Program-made: the position numbers and the translations under genes | Notes under the pieces: model-generated | Database searches by the model: none | Told to the model about the DNA's origin: nothing | The model's input: the letters and a program-made list of their open reading frames with translations, nothing else | Source: Bolinopsis microptera | Taxonomy: Eukaryota; Ctenophora; Tentaculata; Lobata; Bolinopsidae | Length of the DNA stretch: 64,000 nucleotides | Reading direction: 5' to 3' | Assembly: GCF_026151205.1 (NCBI RefSeq) | Contig: NC_087076.1 | Coordinates: 15,646,419 to 15,710,418, forward strand | Shown here: piece after piece, positions 25,847 through 38,289 of the stretch | Layout: every line of letters starts with the position of its first letter | How positions within the stretch are numbered: the first letter of the stretch is position 1

Positions 25847-26071
25847 CTTCTTAGTTCCCAAACATTTGTAGCTGGGGAGAGTATGACTTTGATGTTGTGT
25901 TATAATCATGTATGCCCACGCTAATCGAGAGCAAAATAACCGCGTCTCTAAAAAATGAATGCTCAAATTTTTTTCCGCCCAAACAAATCCGAATCTCCTG
26001 CCCCAATTTTCGGTACTCAAATTTATTGAGCCAAAAGTGTTGGCACACAAATATTTGGGAACTAAGCTTCT
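25847..26071. mobile_element. MITE with ttagttcccaaacatttgt termini
   Basis: Terminal inverted repeats of about 20 bp (cttagttcccaaacatttgt, acaaatatttgggaactaag) bound a 225-bp AT-rich segment directly beside the previous foldback element. The small ORFs on both strands inside it have no recognisable domain. Confidence 0.7.
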
Positions 26072-26426
26072 GATTATAATCCAGATAACAAGCAATAATC
26101 GTACGAGGTGTAAAATGTTACCGCTTGTAACAAGTTCAGTACCGTATGTGATAATTTCGAATGAATACAGTTTAAAGTTTCATAATCTGCATCTAAATTC
26201 TTCAAGCATATCTTATTTCTTAATACGTTTTGCACACATTTCAATCTTCTTCAAAGTAGTGTCATTCATACATGCAAGATCTACTTGACTCTCTACAGCA
26301 CAAGAAATAGATCTATTAATACATCTCAGAGTATTTTCACCACAATTTTCACAGATACATCTGTTTTACTTGTTGGGAACGAACACAAATAAAAGCAGTC
26401 AGGTTATCCTAAATTTATCTATTAGC

Positions 26427-26445
26427 GGGGGGGGGGGGGGGGGGG
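26427..26445. repeat. 19-nt poly-G run
   Basis: An uninterrupted run of 19 G in the presumed 3' part of the kinase gene, about 110 bp downstream of the last identified kinase exon (minus-strand sense). The length may be an assembly estimate. Confidence 0.9.
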
Positions 26446-26558
26446 TATTTGTTGTTAAAAAATAGCACCGCTCTAGATAGTTTCCTTCTAGTTTCCTTCC
26501 CGTAATAACATCAACAGAAACAAGAAATAAGTAACACTCCAGTGTATGGGTTACTTAC

Positions 26559-29500
26559 CAGCACATTTGCAGGAGAAGTTTGATACCATCCGGGATATCA
26601 TCGGGGATAGGGAGAGATATCTTGTTCATTCCTATACCGTAAAACACGTACTGCTCTTCTTTTCCCTGCACAAATATATATTTAAATGATAAGAAGTAGA
26701 TAAGAAGTAGAACCACTCACGAGCTCTTTATACATGATATTATGACAATTTATTGATTAATTTGTCGGTGTTTAGTACTGATAATATGGCAAAGGAACAG
26801 TCAAAACAAATGTAATTAGGCCGGTGATCTCGTGCATGTGAGTGTTTCATTATTATTAGAACATTCCATACTCTTGCTATGCTTTGTGGCATAGTTTTTA
26901 GACATCGCCAAATATGGTAGGAGAAGGGGGGACGGCTGCCCCTTTTCCTAATTAAGTTGGCGATTTGTTCAAAACATTACCTTATAAGGCGGTTTTAGGG
27001 TAACCATCTCCCACAGGACAATACCAAAGCCCCTGAAAACATAATAACATTAGAACCAGACCGAGAGAGATATAGAGGATAGAATGTTGGAAGTTAGGGC
27101 TCACGAGGCAAAAACAAAACCCACGAGAGTCAATAACAAAACCCGGTTAACATGCGCAAACTGCACAGAAGTAAAAGTGGACGCGAAATATATTAATGAG
27201 CCACAGAGCATTTCAAACTGACACACATAACAGCTTTATAGTATATTGTTAATACTGCATTTTAGTACTTTCAAACTCGTTCACTTCACTCCTTAGTACT
27301 TACAACACTTGGCTGTTAACCAACTTTAGCTCCTAGATTATTTCATTAAATCACGGTCTAATAATGTCTTTAAATTATTCAGTCAAGTTATTAGTTAGAA
27401 GTGTATATTCCCTTGAGATAGAAGGAAGACTTACTTTAGCATTGATATGGGTTATAAATTTATAATAATAACATTGATGACATAAAAATCGATATAAGTG
27501 TCAATGTGAAGTTTGACCATTGAATCTTTAATTACGATTTCATTTATCAAATTATCACAATTTGGGAATGAGATACAGAAATAAGAAATAGACATAATCT
27601 TGTGAAATTTGTCGATTATGTAATGGAATATGATGATAAAGAGACTGCCTAAATTAACAATCTGGTGCACAAAGCTGTTATTGGGAAATGTAGACGCTTT
27701 ATGACAAATAATGTGGAGAATGTGACGTACCAGATGTCTACCATCGTGGTACAAGGTAGCTGTTTAATCATCTCGGGGGACATGTAGGGTGTAGTACCCC
27801 GTGCTTGGGTTACCGGCACCTGGGTGGAATGTGGGTTAGGAATGTGCTGACTGATATAGTTATAAAGGAGTCAAAATATTTGGTCATGTGTACAGCAGGT
27901 CATGTACAAGAGTTGGAAACAATTACTCGAAATGAACCCCAGCTTTCAGCTACATTTTCAACATTGTCAACATTCCAACTCACCTGATCAAGACCTTCAG
28001 GAACTGTGATAGAACTCTCTAGATCAATTATCTTCAGTTCCATTTCACCTCTACTATCGTCCAGCATTAGACTGAAATGTCAGCTAATGTAATATAAACA
28101 CGCATATAATTTAGCCATATAACACAAAAATATGCTATATCAAAGTGAATAATGGGCAATGACCTGGCTCACAGCCAGTAAAGCATAAAGACACGCTATA
28201 CTCTCTATCTCCCTGGCTTGCAGCCAAAGAATTGGACAAGATCGGGCAAGTATTTTGTCCTCTAATTTCAGATGGACGTCAGCCGTTGGAGTATAGTAAC
28301 TAGTATGAAGGTAGCGCAGCAGGTACAGACGCAGGGCGGAGTCGGGTTCATTAATGATAATTTCCTATCTCTTCATGGCGTACATAAAAAACCTACGATG
28401 CGTGGCAGGCAGATTGAACCGTACGTGGATTGAGGTGGACGCCACAAGGAAGGCTCCTGGTTAGTACATGTGGTTTGGTAGGTATAATTCTATAACTGGT
28501 CACCTTCCCACCAGATAGCGACATGGCGGTAATTGGGGTTGTAAATATTTGTATACCCATTCCGTATAATACGAAATATATGATTTTGCTTGCAAGTTCT
28601 GGGCAGTCCAGCTTTTACACTAGCTAATTATTAATCCATTCGGAGCTGAATCACACGTTTACAACTTTCACTCAAAGCTAATAAGAAGTAAGATAAATGA
28701 GAAAAGGGTATAGTAAGTTCGAGTACGCTACTTGAGAACTGAGAGATCGAATAATTTGGACTTAAATTTTGAAGGGGTGTGATTACAACTCATAGTGAGC
28801 ACTGCTAATTTGTATTTTCTATCCTTCATTATAAACAAGCTCATATCCAACGGTACTATGACCACTGTGTTAGTGCTGAGTTTAACCACTAATCATGAAT
28901 AACCGCGCAAAATATTCGTGGATGATCCCTTTGCCCTATCCGGGCCCCGACATTCTGATATAAAGCGTCTGATGCCCTGAAGAGATAACGGAACTTTATC
29001 ACACGTGATTTAAACGAATCAACGAATGCCGTTTCTTCTGCAGCTGGCGAATCAGCATTGGCCAAATTTATAATTGTCATCTGTACCGGGGAATTAGAAG
29101 AATAACATAAAATCGCGTCTCCAAATTTGTAAATCTAATCTTGTTAAGAAACAGGGAGGAACCACTCAAATTTAATCGTGATGTAACGAATCTCTTAGAG
29201 TTAGACTGATAAGGATTTAACCTGAATCTGTTTGATATTTAAACTTGTCTATACTAAAACTTTTCATTATTTCCGTACATTTTGTTTGGTATAAGTCGAC
29301 TGTTTGGTATATTACTTACTTTCATTTTAATATATTTACGCTTGCATAATACACAAATCAGGTCAATGTCTCTGAAGCTATTTCGTAAATTTTCCAAGTG
29401 ACTTGTAACTCAATTTAAGGGGACCACAGAAGATTGTATACTGTAATACCTTATGGCCAATAAATTTGCAATAATAACTGCAATGCATTATTCACCTCAA

Positions 29501-32500
29501 TTAATGTTATACTGAAATTTTGGTCTGAATAAATTTGGTTTACACCAATTTTAGTCAAAGTTTTGACTAAGCTTATGGTAGACTAAGCTTTGCCTACCTC
29601 TGGGGTATGGCAGTCCTATAGGAGGATGCCGGAGGAATCAGAATGTGTAATGTAGGATGATGGTAAGTGTTGTAAGATGTGTCGTGTATGAACGCTTAAG
29701 TGGCAACTGGCAGCTGGGTGTGGAAGAGACAGGTGAACTAAGACGACGTGTGAGTAGTCGCTATGTCACACCAGTCTGGTCCAGGTCCTCTGGCACAATT
29801 AAGCGTTTGGTGCGGTTTGCTATTTAAACACATACTCTGCTATTGTGATCGAAATTGATTACTTTGACGTCTAATTTCTTATTGCAGGCAGTTCAGCTAG
29901 CAGTTAGATCTCTAATTCTGTTTTTCCAGGAATGTCAAACCTCTCAATTTAATATCGCAGGCAAATCAGAAAGACCTCTCAATTTCCTTTTGCAGGTAAG
30001 TAAAATAAATATATCATTTCTTTATTGCAGATACATCTATAAAAACTCTCAACATTGCAGGTATTTCGACCTCTCATTTTCTTCCCGCAGAGATTTTAAC
30101 TTAACCCATTTTTTTATTACAAGGATATCAACTAATCCCCCTCATTTCATAACAAATTATCCCAGGGATGTCAGGTGAACGTGAAAACCCTTCGAGTATG
30201 GTCAGTAAGTTAGAAACGATCGAGGAGGCCGTGGATCGCATTTTGGAAAAAATAAACTTGAAGCTGGTAGTGATCTTCATAGCCATGCTGTGCACAGTCA
30301 TCAACACCGGTGCAGTTAGTTGTGCTACCATTTTCACAGGCTTCATTCCTTACAATGATTGGGAGTGTAATTCAACCAAGTGTTTTAATCTTCAGACCAA
30401 AGCTGAGGAAGCAGAGGACGCCGACAATTTCTTCTCGTACGAGACCATGTGCGGAAACGATTTTGTGGAAGGATCTGATTTCAAGTGGACCTCCAAGATG
30501 CACACATTCTCCATGGACTGGCATCTGTATTGTGGAAGAGAGGCTATCTTCTCCCTGCTAAACGGTGCAATAGGTTTAGGGTCGCTAATCGGCCTCTTAC
30601 TATCCACGGACTCTTTGATAGAATAGGAAGAAAGAAGGGAGGAATTGTAGGCAGTGTCATATCCATGCTTTCTGTGGCTGCTTGTTCAGTCGCTCCCAAC
30701 TACCAAGTCCTCTTCTTTCTGCGACTGGCGTCTGGGTTTGGCATCTTTGTCAACTTCACTGGAACCTTCTGCTGGATTGCTGAGTATGCGCCCACTCGTC
30801 TGAGAATGGCCATGAGTGTTTCTGTTTCTCTCGGATGGTGTGCTGGACTCTATGCTACCATCTGTTTAAGCTACCTAATAAATGACTGGCAAAACGTGTT
30901 TCTGGGTATTGCCGGAGTGAACATCTTCAGTCTCCTCACGTACTTCTTGATTCCACTTCCTGAGTCACCGAGGTTTTCTTTGATTCAAGGAAAGGAGGAG
31001 GAAGCTAAGAAGACTTTGAAAAGGCTAGCCAGGATTAGTGACAGCAACGTGGACGTGGATTCTCTGGATATCATGTTTGAAACGAGAAAAGAATACAATT
31101 ATTTCAATCAGCTTAAAGATCTAAAGAAATACCCTAACATGCTGAAACAGACCCTCCAAGGACTCTGGGTATGGTTTACAGTGGCCCTCATCGCCTACAG
31201 TTCCAATTATGGGTGGGGTAAGCTGGGCAGTGACTTGTACGCCACCTACTGCTTCTCAGCACTGAGTGAAGCTATAGCTTACAGCACTTCTGTCTTCGTT
31301 TGTGGTCTGCTGGGCCGCAAAAACGCCATTATCTTCTACCTAGTGATGATGATTCTGATGAACTTTCTCGCCATGGTGGATGTCCAATTTGCCAGTGCCT
31401 GGAGTCTGGAGCTTGTAGCTGGCTTGGTTGGATACGTAGCTACCTCGGCTGCTTTAAACATGCTGTGGCTCTTCTCAGCAGAACTAGCACCAACCTCGCA
31501 CCGGGGCATGATTATCTGCATGAGTTCCAGTGCAGCTAGGGTCGGTGCTACCATCGGCCCCTACACCAATCTTCTGTACGGAGTGACAGATAGGAAAGTA
31601 CCACTCGCTCTATTTGCTGGATTTACGATGCTGGCATGTGTTGCGATGTGGTTTCTGCCTGACACCACAGACAGGTCCATTGCAGAGACTCCAGAAGATG
31701 TGGAATTAATGTCGAGAAGGAAAAGTAAAGATAAGGATGAAGAAGAAGGAGATGAGAGTGATCCAGAGACGGAAGGAGTGGTGATGGAGAACAGGACAGC
31801 AGGTTCTGGTGTGTTCTCATGAGCTGATAAAACAATTAGTATTACGACTTAAGGGCGAGACTGACAATTGCAATATTTAATGATTTTCATAACAAACACT
31901 ATTAGATTTAACTCAATTACATATTTGGGATATTTTAAATATGTATTGTCTATAAAGGGCATCTATTTTATCTATTAGTCTACATTATCTTTACTTTCTG
32001 CTTAGACATTTTAATTCCAAGATTACTGCAAATCATTCTAAAATGTAGCATGCTGACAAATTTGAAGCCACACATTTTCTTTCATAAAGGCCTCGGATAA
32101 GCACTAAGAGCCGTACACTTCAACAGTAAGCATACCGGGACCCGGACATTCACTAACAATCCAACAAGATCGATTAACGTCAGGTCGTCAGGGTTGGACC
32201 TAAGTAGGATCACAATACTCGAGTACCTTGCACAAATGATTAATCATTAAAGGACCTGCTTTAGTATACTAACCGCTGCGTGTGGAATGTCTATACTTAC
32301 TTAGCTGACTTGAGATCACAATGTATAACATTGAGTCGGTGCAAATGTTCCAGGCCATTCACTATATTCCTGGACCATCGTATCAATCGCTTGGGTGGGA
32401 TTTCGCCTGAAAAATAAATCTTCATCATTGGACATAAATCAAAATTAATATTATGCTAAAATTTCAGACTTGCTTCGGCCCCTTATTTAAAAAACTTCCG

Positions 32501-35500
32501 AATAAAGGCTAGTTAACAAAACTAAGTTAGAAACTATGGTGCGGTAATGTGCGGTTATGTGACGTAATGTGCCGTAATGTTCCGTAATATCTCGCTTGAC
32601 ACCCGAATAACCGCTAATGAAAGTGACAGACAATACTCTAGATCTAGTATACTGCATCATAAACTCTCGTTAACAAGTCACACCCAAAAGGGGGCAGTAC
32701 AAACCTCCACCGCTGATAAAGTGGGAGAGTGTGCCGTGGGGGAGGAACTCCATGATGTACTGAGGAGGTTCCATGGTGTGACCCCTGGGGAGAGGAGGAG
32801 ATTTACTTGTCAGTATATTGTTGTATGAGGGCAAAATCTAAGTAACTGTAATCTGTTAACTGTAACTGGTAATAACCTGCTGCTTTTCCCTAATCTAGCC
32901 GTAATCTCCGGTAAGTTGCGAGGGGCTTAGTCGAGATTGTGTAAATCAATTACACAATCTTCATGGGCCAAGATAATTTCTTATTTAACAACTCTGTGTC
33001 TGTGTACAACTTTTATGAGCAAAGATGATTTAATCACATTATATTTGTCAAGTTAATTTGTTTGTCATTTGTAGATAATATAATCGGGCTCATTAAGTTG
33101 TTCCTTGTCGGTAAAGCAATGAAGAAAGTATTGGTTCCCGATAAACTAATCTAATTCCTGAATTCTCATCATGCACCCTTCAATGGTTACTGAAATTGGC
33201 AAAACGTGCCCTTCTAGATGATAACCATTCTTAAGGTTGAGTAGTATATAAAATACATTATACCCATAGTTCACTGCATACTATCCCTATAGATCATGCA
33301 GACACATGACTTACTCGTCTACAGTAATTGCCAGCAAAAAATACAGTTTACTTGTAACTGCAGATTACAGCTATCTAGGTCACGTGACATCTTATAGGTC
33401 ACGTGACTTCTTATAGGTCACGTGACTTCTTAGCCTTATAGGTCACGTGACTTGAGCCTAGTTGTTGTCTACCAGCGGAGAAACTAACCTAGTCAGTGTC
33501 ACTAATCACAACACTGACTTTTTAACTTCGGATCTGTTAAAAGATTGAACAGGAGGAACAGGTGTCGTGAACAGTTGTTTTGTCAACTTGTTGTTATCCA
33601 GCACATTGTGCAATTTATGTGTGCGGTGGGTGGAGTTAATTTAATATATCAACCAATCGTAGCTTATCTGGGATTATTTTACACGAGCTTTTAACAATAA
33701 CATACCGCGCTTTTAACATCATAACCTCGTCATTTTAATGAGCAAAACGGAACGTAGAGTTGCAACAGAGCAACAGTACATACTTTTTACTATTTATATA
33801 ATTTTACTATCTAGTTGACTTATAATTTAATATTAGGACTTTAAAAAGTTTATAAAACATTGCTTGTTAAGTCATGATCAGGTCACCTTATGTTGCAGCG
33901 CATGCAGAATTAGGAATATTCTGTATTATCTTATCATATCCCACAAATAACACGTATAAGTATATAATGAGATACAAAAAACGGGAAATGGAGCGGATGA
34001 CGGTGCAATCCAAAATGACGTCATATGCAGCTTTACATTATGTGAGGTGACGTAATGTGACGGCCCCCTACGTTGCATGCTAACAGATGGTTACTCGACA
34101 AGCATTATATCTGAACATTAGCTCAGAAGCTGGTCTCCAGAGAGAGAGCGCTGCTGGAAACATGTATTGTGTTACTACCAGCTAGAGGTTTAACTGTTCT
34201 GAGAAATATAGTGGACTACTCAGAGTGTTTAATATTGAGGAAACACGGTGTAAGTCTGTGTGGAGTCTGTGTGTAAGTCTGTGTGTAAGTCTGTGTGGAG
34301 TCTGTGTGTGAGTCTGTGTGAGTGTTAGTGAGGACGAGTTATGTAACTGAAAACTGGGGATCCTTATCTGTGTATACAGACACAGTACACACAGTGTGCA
34401 CTTTCTCATTCATCAGTGTGTAGGTTGTATAATCTCTAGTTATAGATCTGTTACAGTACAGTTATGAGAAAGTAGAATGTAGATTATAGGACCGTGTTGG
34501 CACGTGATTACTGTCTGTGTCTTTTAAAGGCTAACTGTTATATTCAGATCAGTCAAGGGTCATCATTAACAACAAAAGGGACGCTTCTCCCATTAGCTAT
34601 ATCAAATATATCGAGTGTATTATTATAAGGCACTATATATACACCAACACCTAACATGCATTGTATGATCATTTAAGATGATCGTATAATTCGGGACCAA
34701 GTATGAGAAGTTAACCAATTGCGGCTGTCTTTTGTTGGAGGAAGCTAAACAATTAATTGATTTTCTATTTGCCCATAAAGGATCTCTTTGTATCGATAGC
34801 ATTTAAATTCTTCTGTCATAACTCACGTGAATGCGACTATGTTGTCGGGCCGCAGCCGAGCTAACATTTCAATCAGCTCAGGGTTATACGACTTCCTCAG
34901 AACTAGCCTCTTTACCGCCACCTGCAACATTCTTTAGTGATGATCTGCACATGGTGGAATCTTAGGAATGGTGGAATTCGGAGAATGTTTATGATTCGCA
35001 TGGTGGAATGTAAAAATTACTTCCGTTTAAGCGGTTTTTGGAATAAAAATGTGAATATGTTGGAGATACATTTCACGTGCAAAGTAAACCAATGAACCAT
35101 ATCTTTTCATCTTTTTAACCGTTTGAAGAGATGGTGGAATTAAAGAATTTTCCATGATTTGCCTGGTCATTTACATAGTGGAATGTGAACATTATTTGAG
35201 CGGTGTTTGGAATAAAATTATGATTATATTACAGATAAAATTCACATGCAGGGTAGCCTTGAAGAGATAAAGAAGTTTAAAACTAACGTTGTTGCCCATG
35301 AACCGTGTTCTGTACACATTGCCCTCCATTCCTTGAGCGTGGAGGTCTCGCACCGTATCTAGGTGGATATCCTTACCGTCTATCTTATACGGGTTGAAAT
35401 CTGAAATTTAATTATATTCGATTACGTTTATTCTTGAGTGTTTCCCTCTTCAGATCAACTTAAACATGTCTGAATAATTTATGGAATCATGTACGGAATT

Positions 35501-36874
35501 TATTAAGGGTCGTTTAGAAGTTAGATCATCATCAGAGATTGTGATAACATTTTAAATAATTCGAAATTATAAAGGAATTAATATTAAAGGGAATACTAAA
35601 GCAAAAGTTTTGGGAGCTATCAGTTTCTTAACTATGGACTTAATTAGTTTTCGGAAATTTTATACTAGGAATTTACGGAATTCATTTAGGGCCCATTAGA
35701 AGTTAAATCATCATCACCATGGATTAGGATAACATTTTTAGCATGTAGTGAACGCAGGCTAAATTATTCCTGCCTGTGGCAATTTATCACAAACAGAATT
35801 TTAAACATTTCCTGTAACCATGCACATATAATATAACTTGCAATAACCCATCCTGGCATTTCCCATACTTTTAGTTCGTCCATAAAGTTATCCAAATGTG
35901 ATGGATAAATGAAAGGGGCGTTTTCTACCAATATTTCTTGTTTTAAAAAATGCTTCTATCATTTGGATCAATAACTGGATTGTGAGGGGAGACGTTGGAC
36001 GCTTGATTTTAACCACCTGTACTTCTATCAATATGTGCACATACAGGTAACTCATTATTTAAATAAATCATATGAAAACTATTGCAATTTGCGATCTCCC
36101 AATTCAAATGAATTTAATGATATCAGTAATATTTAAAACATTGCGAATTAAATTGATTATTTATTATGTTCATGCAGTAATAATATTACATTTCGTTTCC
36201 TTGTTTGTATAGAAATTTTGGACATTTATCCTAACATTAAACTTACATTCGGTAACGAAAGCAATTAATTTACGAAACAAGTGCTTATAAACAAAGCAAC
36301 TTCTTGTTTCATCAATCGCTGAAAATATGAGACTTATCTCTGGGTTAAAAAAAATAACGTGATATGATATGACAACAAGGTATTAGAAACTTGTTAAAAC
36401 ACAGCTAAAACCAAACAAATATGTTTGAACTTACATCCTTTCATAGAGGAGTAAACTGATTTGACTGGTTGCATGCAGTCAGTAAAGCCGCCAAAGAGCA
36501 AGGATATGGTCGAGGTGGTGCTGGTTACCGAGTAGGGCTGCTCTCTTATTTCAAGGTTTATATCATCAAACGATGTCGGTTCGTTCTGAGAGTGAAATAT
36601 TTACCGTTTCTGAGTTGAAAGTACTAATGCCACATAATTTTTAATAAATTTTGTTGGCAAGTTCTGAAAAATCAAATAAACATTTGATATCATCTTATTA
36701 GGTCATGTCAGTTATTATCATCTTTTCTAGACTTACCCGTATCGTAATGGTGTCGTCAAACATTGCAGAAACGTTGTAAATTTCCCTGTCCCGCACTTCA
36801 AAGCTGGAATCATTAATAGAATACTGATTGTCTGTTGTTGGATGACTTATGTATCCGGATTCTACCCACGACAT
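26559..36874 (-). CDS. MAP3K/DLK-like protein kinase, 10 exons, 3' end unresolved
   Basis: Probable serine/threonine kinase of the TKL/MAP3K type. Exons: 36874-36737, 36585-36435, 35400-35288, 34921-34827, 32784-32705, 32406-32301, 28071-27984, 27819-27731, 27032-26981, 26665-26559. Phases all agree, covering about 339 codons from ATG 36874. Kinase landmarks: Gly-loop GMEGNVY (120-126), VAVKRL with Lys138, catalytic loop VIHCDLKSAN (Asp223, Asn228), IIDLE where DFG is expected (Asp244), TTPYMSPEM, FGIVLWEM, and GIGMNKISLPIPDDIPDG. The last recalls MAP3K12/13 (GVGSN..LPVP..CPDG). HRD is HCD and DFG is DLE, but Lys, both Asp and Asn are kept, so activity is possible. The exon 10 phase requires one more exon that should carry the subdomain XI Arg. 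The family is inferred from motifs. Confidence 0.85.
29878..30165 (+). repeat. Tandem array of nine 3'-splice-site-like units
   Basis: Nine pyrimidine-rich stretches each end in AG, at 29887, 29929, 29960, 29995, 30030, 30060, 30090, 30123 and 30165 (spacing 30-42 nt). Several share the core gacctctcaattt followed by GCAG. The copy ending at 29995 is followed by GTAAGT, so it could also serve as a donor. The array ends two bases before the transporter start codon. Confidence 0.8.
30168..31822 (+). pseudogene. SLC22-type organic ion transporter with one frameshift, intronless
   Basis: SLC22 proteins are 12-TM major facilitator carriers for organic cations or anions at the plasma membrane. The reading starts at ATG 30168 and shows the family signature: TM1, a large Cys-rich extracellular loop (WECNSTKC, then MDWHLYCGREA) and TM2 (IGLGSLIG). 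It then hits TAG at 30624. The sequence continues in the -1 frame from about 30602-30608 with GLFDRIGRKKGG (the MFS loop 2-3 motif), PESPRFSLIQGK, and ELAPTSHRGM near TM11, ending at TGA 31820. A single missing base explains the break; mended, the length (about 551 aa) is normal. The rest is undamaged, so an assembly error or a very young pseudogene fits equally. It lies antisense inside the kinase intron between 28071 and 32301. Confidence 0.85.
32538..32588. repeat. Short tandem repeat of gtgcggtaat type
   Basis: About five degenerate 10-11-bp units (gtgcggtaat, gtgcggttat, gtgacgtaat, gtgccgtaat, gttccgtaat) lie in a kinase intron. Confidence 0.75.
33374..33455. repeat. Tandem array of four GTCACGTGAC palindromes
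   Basis: The 10-bp palindrome GTCACGTGAC occurs at 33379, 33398, 33417 and 33442, mostly 19 bp apart within a cttataggtcacgtgactt unit. It equals the published CLEAR/TFEB-type E-box consensus. It lies in a kinase-gene intron; function is not shown. Confidence 0.85.
34248..34325. repeat. Minisatellite of gtctgtgtg(t/g)a units
   Basis: Imperfect 11-13-bp units (gtctgtgtgtaa, gtctgtgtggag, gtctgtgtgtga) are repeated about six times in a kinase-gene intron. Confidence 0.8.
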
Positions 36875-37437
36875 ATTTTACCTATTCACTCACTCATAAC
36901 AGGACAAGTAGGTCCACGTAAGCACTCTATATAATCTGTCTTTGCTAAAACAAGAATTGTTATAAAAGGAGTTTATAACTAAATTATTACTGTTTATAAG
37001 AGAGAAGAGTGTAAGCGAATTTGATTCAACATGTAAATACAATTCTGAAAAAGTATGTACAAAATCAAAACTGATAACTTGAGTGACCCAGACTAGTTTA
37101 ACATGTTATTGAGATAAATTTATCATTTAGTAAAAAATAGCTGTGGTTCCAAAGAGAAACAAATTTTAAAACAATTTTAAAGCTAGTTGCTGTGAGGAAT
37201 TGTTTTGTCTTGTCTGTAAGTAGCATGCAAAAGTGTCATAGATTGTGCTGCAGTTGCTTGACCACAATTGTTGGCAAAATGTGTCAGCAGCTAGAAACCA
37301 TTAAGGAAATATTGCTTAGAATGGGCGGACAGTATGCCTCTATGCCAGAAGATGCATTCAAAGTTTAAAATGGGATCAAAAGCTATGAAACACTGTACAA
37401 GCGTATCTGGCACCTTTAATATCAGGAAAAAGACCTG
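36875..37437. other. 5' flank of the kinase gene
   Basis: AT-rich sequence upstream of the kinase start codon. Its promoter must lie here or beyond, but no TATA or initiator element stands out. Confidence 0.4.
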
Positions 37438-37573
37438 GTACTCCACGATTCAACTAAAACGCAATAAAAATATAAAAGAGAATGATTGAATATCAGAACT
37501 AACAACTTAATAATAGAGTTGTCTAGAGTTTGTGATTGTTGTTTGTTTGTTTGTTGTTGTTGTTTGTTTGTTG

Positions 37574-37575
<2 letters not shown>

Positions 37576-37604
<29 letters not shown>
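37576..37604. repeat. 29-nt poly-G run
   Basis: Uninterrupted run of 29 G directly after a (tgttg/tttg)n stretch, at the downstream edge of the dispersed repeat copy at 37438-37535. Confidence 0.9.
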
Positions 37605-37605
<1 letters not shown>

Positions 37606-37765
37606 TCATGGTGTCACACTCAAGAGAGTTATGCTTCATCAATCATAAGCAACCAGAGTCTAAATCAATTTGCCTCACGTTGTAGGCCCGCCACGCACAA
37701 TGCACAGCTGTATCATGGCTTTTGCCCTGATACTTGGCGAAATGAAATGACCATGAGGGTCACGA

Positions 37766-37881
37766 CGTGAGAAAAAGTCTATCTTTTGTAGACTGGAAAT
37801 CCTTAATTTGACAACGCTGGCAGAGCGGCGAATACGTGGGGACCTTATTGAAGCTTTTAACACAATGATTATCTTTGGTTT
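37766..37881 (+). mobile_element. LINE reverse-transcriptase C-terminal fragment
   Basis: In one frame it reads REKKSIFCRLEILNLTTLAE then RRIRGDLIEAFN. This is the conserved stretch after the RT domain of CR1/Jockey-type non-LTR elements (RL..L.L.TL..RR.RGDLI). It is truncated at both ends. Confidence 0.75.
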
Positions 37882-38289
37882 CATCCTTATGTAGCAAAGA
37901 AACGTTTTATAAATCTTTACTCCACTGGGAAGTATGAATAAATTAAATTTTTTAATGTCGTTGTTATTCATGATTGATATTTGATAAATTATTACCTTTA
38001 AATTTGATGGAGAAATAGTTACTGTATATTTTTCCATGTAGTGCAATGATATTTCGTAGACATTAGTGATGATGTTATGTCATAATTTTTACTTTACTTT
38101 ACTTTACTTTATAATTGTTGGCAGTGCTAAATTAATATCGAGGGCACTTGACCTATTATACAAATGGGTCATGTGAAATTGCCACAAGACTTATTTAGTT
38201 CACTAAACGAAAAGAAATGAAGACGACCTTTCAGCACAGTTGAGATATGTTCACTTTTAAGAACACAGGGGGGACTCCCAACCCACCGC

